This document shows, one piece after another, positions 61,309-64,000 of a stretch of 64,000 nt of DNA (positions are counted from its first letter, which is position 1; each line of letters opens with the position of its first letter). The stretch comes from Hondaea fermentalgiana (Eukaryota > Sar > Bigyra > Thraustochytrida > Thraustochytriidae): the NCBI GenBank assembly GCA_014084085.1, contig NPFB01000012.1, positions 70,444 to 134,443 on the forward strand, in the 5' to 3' direction. The position numbers and the translations under genes were made by a program. Under the pieces are notes generated by a model that saw only the letters and a program-made list of their open reading frames with translations, made no database searches and was not told the DNA's origin.

Positions 61309-63954
61309 TCACCACGGCACGTCTTGCTTCTCTTCGTCTTCATCATCTTCCTCGTCCTCGTCGTCGTCGTCGTCCTCCTCCTCGTCATCCTCTTCGTCAT
61401 CAGCAACACCAAAACTCGTGAGCGCGTCCTCATTCGGAAAAAGACCCGTGTACGCCACAGAGGATCGATGAGGTGGCCCCGGGTGAGCGGAGCCGCGACG
61501 GATCGTCTGCCGTGTGATGGGTCGCTCGACAGAGTCATCATCATCATCATCAGCATCAGACTCATACTTTACTTTTTCCGCAAAACGGACGTGGCGATTA
61601 CTTTCGAGGTCAAGAATGATAGCCTCTTCGTCATCTGCATCCAGCTCATCTCCATCCTCCTCAACAGGTCCACTTGCCGAACCATTGGCGCTGGCGCGGT
61701 TCAAGGGTGACGATTTCCACGTCGCACTGAGCCTTCGACCCGCACTCAACCGCGAAAGCTGGTCGGCAATCCGGTGTCGCGACGAGCGACGTTGCGATGG
61801 CCTCTCCCCGGCCACCGGACCCGCAGGCTTTTGCAAATTCAATGACGGGATCGAGCTACCACCATTGCCCGGGGACGCGCCATTGGTCTGATTCGCCTTA
61901 TTTTTCTTTTGATTCGCCTTGGCCTCTTTCCGACGCAAAGCAGTCAGCTTGCGCAAAAACGCCTCCTTGTCTTCGGGCAAGGACTGCAAGAATGCCTCTT
62001 TGGCCGCCGAGGCCGCCTTGCGCCGGGCAATCTCCTCCGGTGACGGCCTGCCCGAGGAGTGCACAAAGGTATTGATCTCGTGTTCCAGCCAAATCGCACG
62101 TTCTTCCTCTGACAGAGGATTGAGCGCTTCGTCGGCAAAGATCTCGTCCGAGGAAAACACTGTAAAAGGGTCCACCTTATCTGTATCTTCTTCCGAGTCA
62201 GAGGAAACGAGAAAGAGCTCCGAGTCTGGGTTAAATTCCATTATCGCCGCGATGCTCAGATGATCCGAAGGCCACGCCAGGCTCGGCAAACCAAGCTCAA
62301 TGACGCCCTCTCGAGACCACACCTCATTCATGACGCTCATGATACCACGCACGCGCAGTCTCGAATCGAAAAAGATGTGGTCAACGCGCAAGGCCTCAAT
62401 GTCTGCACTTTCAATGTCATCAGGAACCAGCAGACACGTTGCGTCTCGAGCTGGGTGGTTGTCGTAGCAGCTCATAAAACGTTCCTCCGCAAGCAACTCC
62501 TGGCACAGCGCGCTCTGGGCGCCGTCGTTGTAGTCGCCGCATAGCACCACATAACGGTGGTCATCTTTCCTGCGTTCCAGCTTTTTAAAGACGCTTCGCA
62601 TCTGGCTGGCGCGCTCTTTCGACTTGAGCGGGTTACCTTCAAGGTGTGAGTTCGCACACGCGAGAACGCTCCCCTTTTCAGTACCTTCGAGGAAGCGCAG
62701 GCCCAGCAAAAGCGAACGATACGAGCGCTCTCGCCAGGCCTCCTCAAAGAGTGCTTTCTTGTAAAAGGTGGCCGTGCCAGGAACTTCCGATCCGTCTCTG
62801 CGCTTGTTGCACTCCAGCTCGCCTGCATAGCCGCGACTGCCTAGCTGGACCATGAGCTCTTCATCAAAGACCCAACGTTCCACCTCTTGCAGGCAAATAA
62901 TGTCCGCCCCACACGTTGCCAAATGGCGCATAATACGCTTCGAGCGGTACTGCCAGTTCAAACAACCCTTGTCGCAATGCGCATACATTTCCGGACGCTT
63001 GGTGGTGACCACGAAGAAGTTTGCCAAAATGTTGAACGAGAGGATCGAGAACCCTTTGCGGCGTTCCATCTTGGCGCCCAGAAGGTCCCTGACAGCGTCC
63101 TTCATAAAATGCCGCTCAAACGCCTCGACAAGCTCCACGCCGCCATATGTGGTTGGCAATATAGGCATCTCGGGCTTTGGCTGTTTTGCAGGTCTCACGC
63201 CGAGGCTCATGGCCGTCGAGCGTCGACGCTGCTCGTCCAAATATACCTCTTGCTCCTTCTTGAGCACTTCCACCCACGTTTTTGCCTCCGTATAGGTTCT
63301 GGCCTTGAATGTGAGCGTGTCATTGCCGTGGGCGCTTTCCAGGATAAAGATGTGGTTGGTTCTTGCATACTCATGGAGCTGGACTCTGAACAGTCGAAGA
63401 TCAAGACGCGCGACTGGGCGGTCCCAATCGACGCGGTATTCGAGTGCCTCGGGCCTGCGTGCCGCCAAATTGGTACGCAGCACGCGCTCCCCCACCGTGC
63501 GCTTGAGCTTGTAGTAGCTGAGATGCTTGCGTCGGGCGTCCACGAACCGCGTGTACGTCTTCCTCCCCTGGACCTCGAGAAGCACGCCGCTTTTACCCGG
63601 AACGTTGGAAGCCGTCGTGGAGTCGCGTCTTCGCACGGCGTGGCTCCCAGTCACGTTGAGGCCTGCGCTAACCACAGCTGCTGCCGCCGCGGCGGCCCGC
63701 GCTATGGCGCTGGGTCTGCGCGTCGGAGGCCGATAGAACGCGGGCTCCCGGCCATCGTCGGAAGACTCTTGCCCCATCGCGGGTCTCGCAATCGATCCCC
63801 GCGAAGCGCCCCGCGCCCGTCCGTGCAGGCCGTCGCCGCCGTCGCCGCTGCCGCCGCCGTACGCAGCGACGACGCCGAGCCCGCGTTTGTCGTCCTCGAG
63901 CTCCTCGTGCACAAAGTCGCCAGCTGCGCGAAGGGCGCCGCGCCGCGTAGCCAT
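61309..63954 (-). CDS. PH-domain plus CCR4/ANGEL-type endonuclease/exonuclease/phosphatase protein
   Basis: 881 residues, starting at the ATG at 63954. A Gly/Arg-rich N-terminus (1-110) precedes a PH-like domain (about 118-240, KSGVLLEVQGRKTYTRFV to AKTWVEVLKKEQ). The EEP nuclease domain (about 308-572) has SFNILA, the metal-binding Glu357 in LQEVE, NSHLEGNP, Asp474/Asn476 in GDYND and Asp564-His565 in WPSDHLS. The run LNWQYRSKRIMRHLATCGADIICLQEVE-like order matches CCR4 deadenylases and ANGEL proteins, which act on RNA 3' ends. The C-terminal 300 residues are Ser/Lys-rich and end in a long Asp/Glu tail coded by TCC/TCG-type repeats on the plus strand. Substrate is inferred (RNA rather than lipid). 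Confidence 0.9.
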   Translation of the reverse strand: MATRRGALRAAGDFVHEELEDDKRGLGVVAAYGGGSGDGGDGLHGRARGASRGSIARPAMGQESSDDGREPAFYRPPTRRPSAIARAAAAAAAVVSAGLNVTGSHAVRRRDSTTASNVPGKSGVLLEVQGRKTYTRFVDARRKHLSYYKLKRTVGERVLRTNLAARRPEALEYRVDWDRPVARLDLRLFRVQLHEYARTNHIFILESAHGNDTLTFKARTYTEAKTWVEVLKKEQEVYLDEQRRRSTAMSLGVRPAKQPKPEMPILPTTYGGVELVEAFERHFMKDAVRDLLGAKMERRKGFSILSFNILANFFVVTTKRPEMYAHCDKGCLNWQYRSKRIMRHLATCGADIICLQEVERWVFDEELMVQLGSRGYAGELECNKRRDGSEVPGTATFYKKALFEEAWRERSYRSLLLGLRFLEGTEKGSVLACANSHLEGNPLKSKERASQMRSVFKKLERRKDDHRYVVLCGDYNDGAQSALCQELLAEERFMSCYDNHPARDATCLLVPDDIESADIEALRVDHIFFDSRLRVRGIMSVMNEVWSREGVIELGLPSLAWPSDHLSIAAIMEFNPDSELFLVSSDSEEDTDKVDPFTVFSSDEIFADEALNPLSEEERAIWLEHEINTFVHSSGRPSPEEIARRKAASAAKEAFLQSLPEDKEAFLRKLTALRRKEAKANQKKNKANQTNGASPGNGGSSIPSLNLQKPAGPVAGERPSQRRSSRHRIADQLSRLSAGRRLSATWKSSPLNRASANGSASGPVEEDGDELDADDEEAIILDLESNRHVRFAEKVKYESDADDDDDDSVERPITRQTIRRGSAHPGPPHRSSVAYTGLFPNEDALTSFGVADDEEDDEEEDDDDDEDEEDDEDEEKQDVPW

Positions 63955-64000
63955 CGAGGGCGGCGGCGCCGGGCCCTGCGCTTTACGCCTTCCCCGCTCC

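Overview
The window is nuclear DNA from a GC-rich, compact, intron-poor unicellular eukaryote. Long single-exon genes encode clearly eukaryotic proteins (a NUP98-NUP96 precursor, prefoldin 4, HGH1, AGC kinases, an eEF2-folding factor, a mitochondrial acyl-CoA dehydrogenase). Two genes carry GT-AG introns that share the same branch-site octamer. The standard genetic code fits, because TAA, TAG and TGA all end real genes. The mix of a giant TIG/GCC2-GCC3-type surface protein, a membrane-anchored glycerol-3-phosphate dehydrogenase, a fungal/plant-type HIS6 and simple-repeat-rich intergenic DNA suggests a stramenopile, most likely a thraustochytrid-like labyrinthulomycete. That assignment is inference; no rRNA or organelle marker is present. 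Two runs of exactly 100 N mark assembly gaps.

Layout. 2-20089 (+): 3' part of a giant surface protein with about 17 IPT/TIG domains, a long array of about 80-100-residue repeats, cysteine-rich modules, about ten membrane spans and a long cytoplasmic tail. 20090-22969: non-coding, with an A/T island, a hairpin and a small minisatellite. 22970-26533 (-): PH + two cyclic-nucleotide-binding domains + AGC kinase. 26534-29935: gap and low-complexity DNA. 29936-31444 (+): TMEM175-type channel. 31833-33380 (-) and 33933-35150 (+): a TrhO/TSTD2-like rhodanese and HGH1, sharing a divergent promoter. 36280-42387 (+): NUP98-NUP96. 43307-47737 (+): acidic-CH-SAM-actin-like fusion. 48099-49031 (+): HIS6. 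49582-51444 (-) and 52332-53654 (+): glycerol-3-phosphate dehydrogenase and a divergent kinase, head to head. 54469-56127 (-): prolyl 4-hydroxylase with one intron. 56762-58012 (-): short/branched-chain acyl-CoA dehydrogenase. 58013-60151: non-coding, with a palindromic 8-mer cluster and a 21-bp minisatellite. 60152-60954 (-): prefoldin subunit 4 with one intron. 61309-63954 (-): PH + CCR4/ANGEL-type nuclease.

The genes do not form one operon-like pathway. Most are housekeeping functions: translation and proteostasis (rhodanese, HGH1, prefoldin 4, CCR4-like nuclease), nuclear pore, histidine synthesis, glycerolipid precursor supply, branched-chain amino-acid breakdown. The best candidates for undescribed biology are fusion proteins: the CH-SAM-actin-like protein with altered catalytic positions, the PH-cNBD-cNBD-kinase in which both phosphate-binding cassettes lack the usual arginine, the PH-nuclease, and the giant receptor with its repeated cytoplasmic W-motif. 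No tRNA, rRNA, CRISPR array or intact transposon was recognised.
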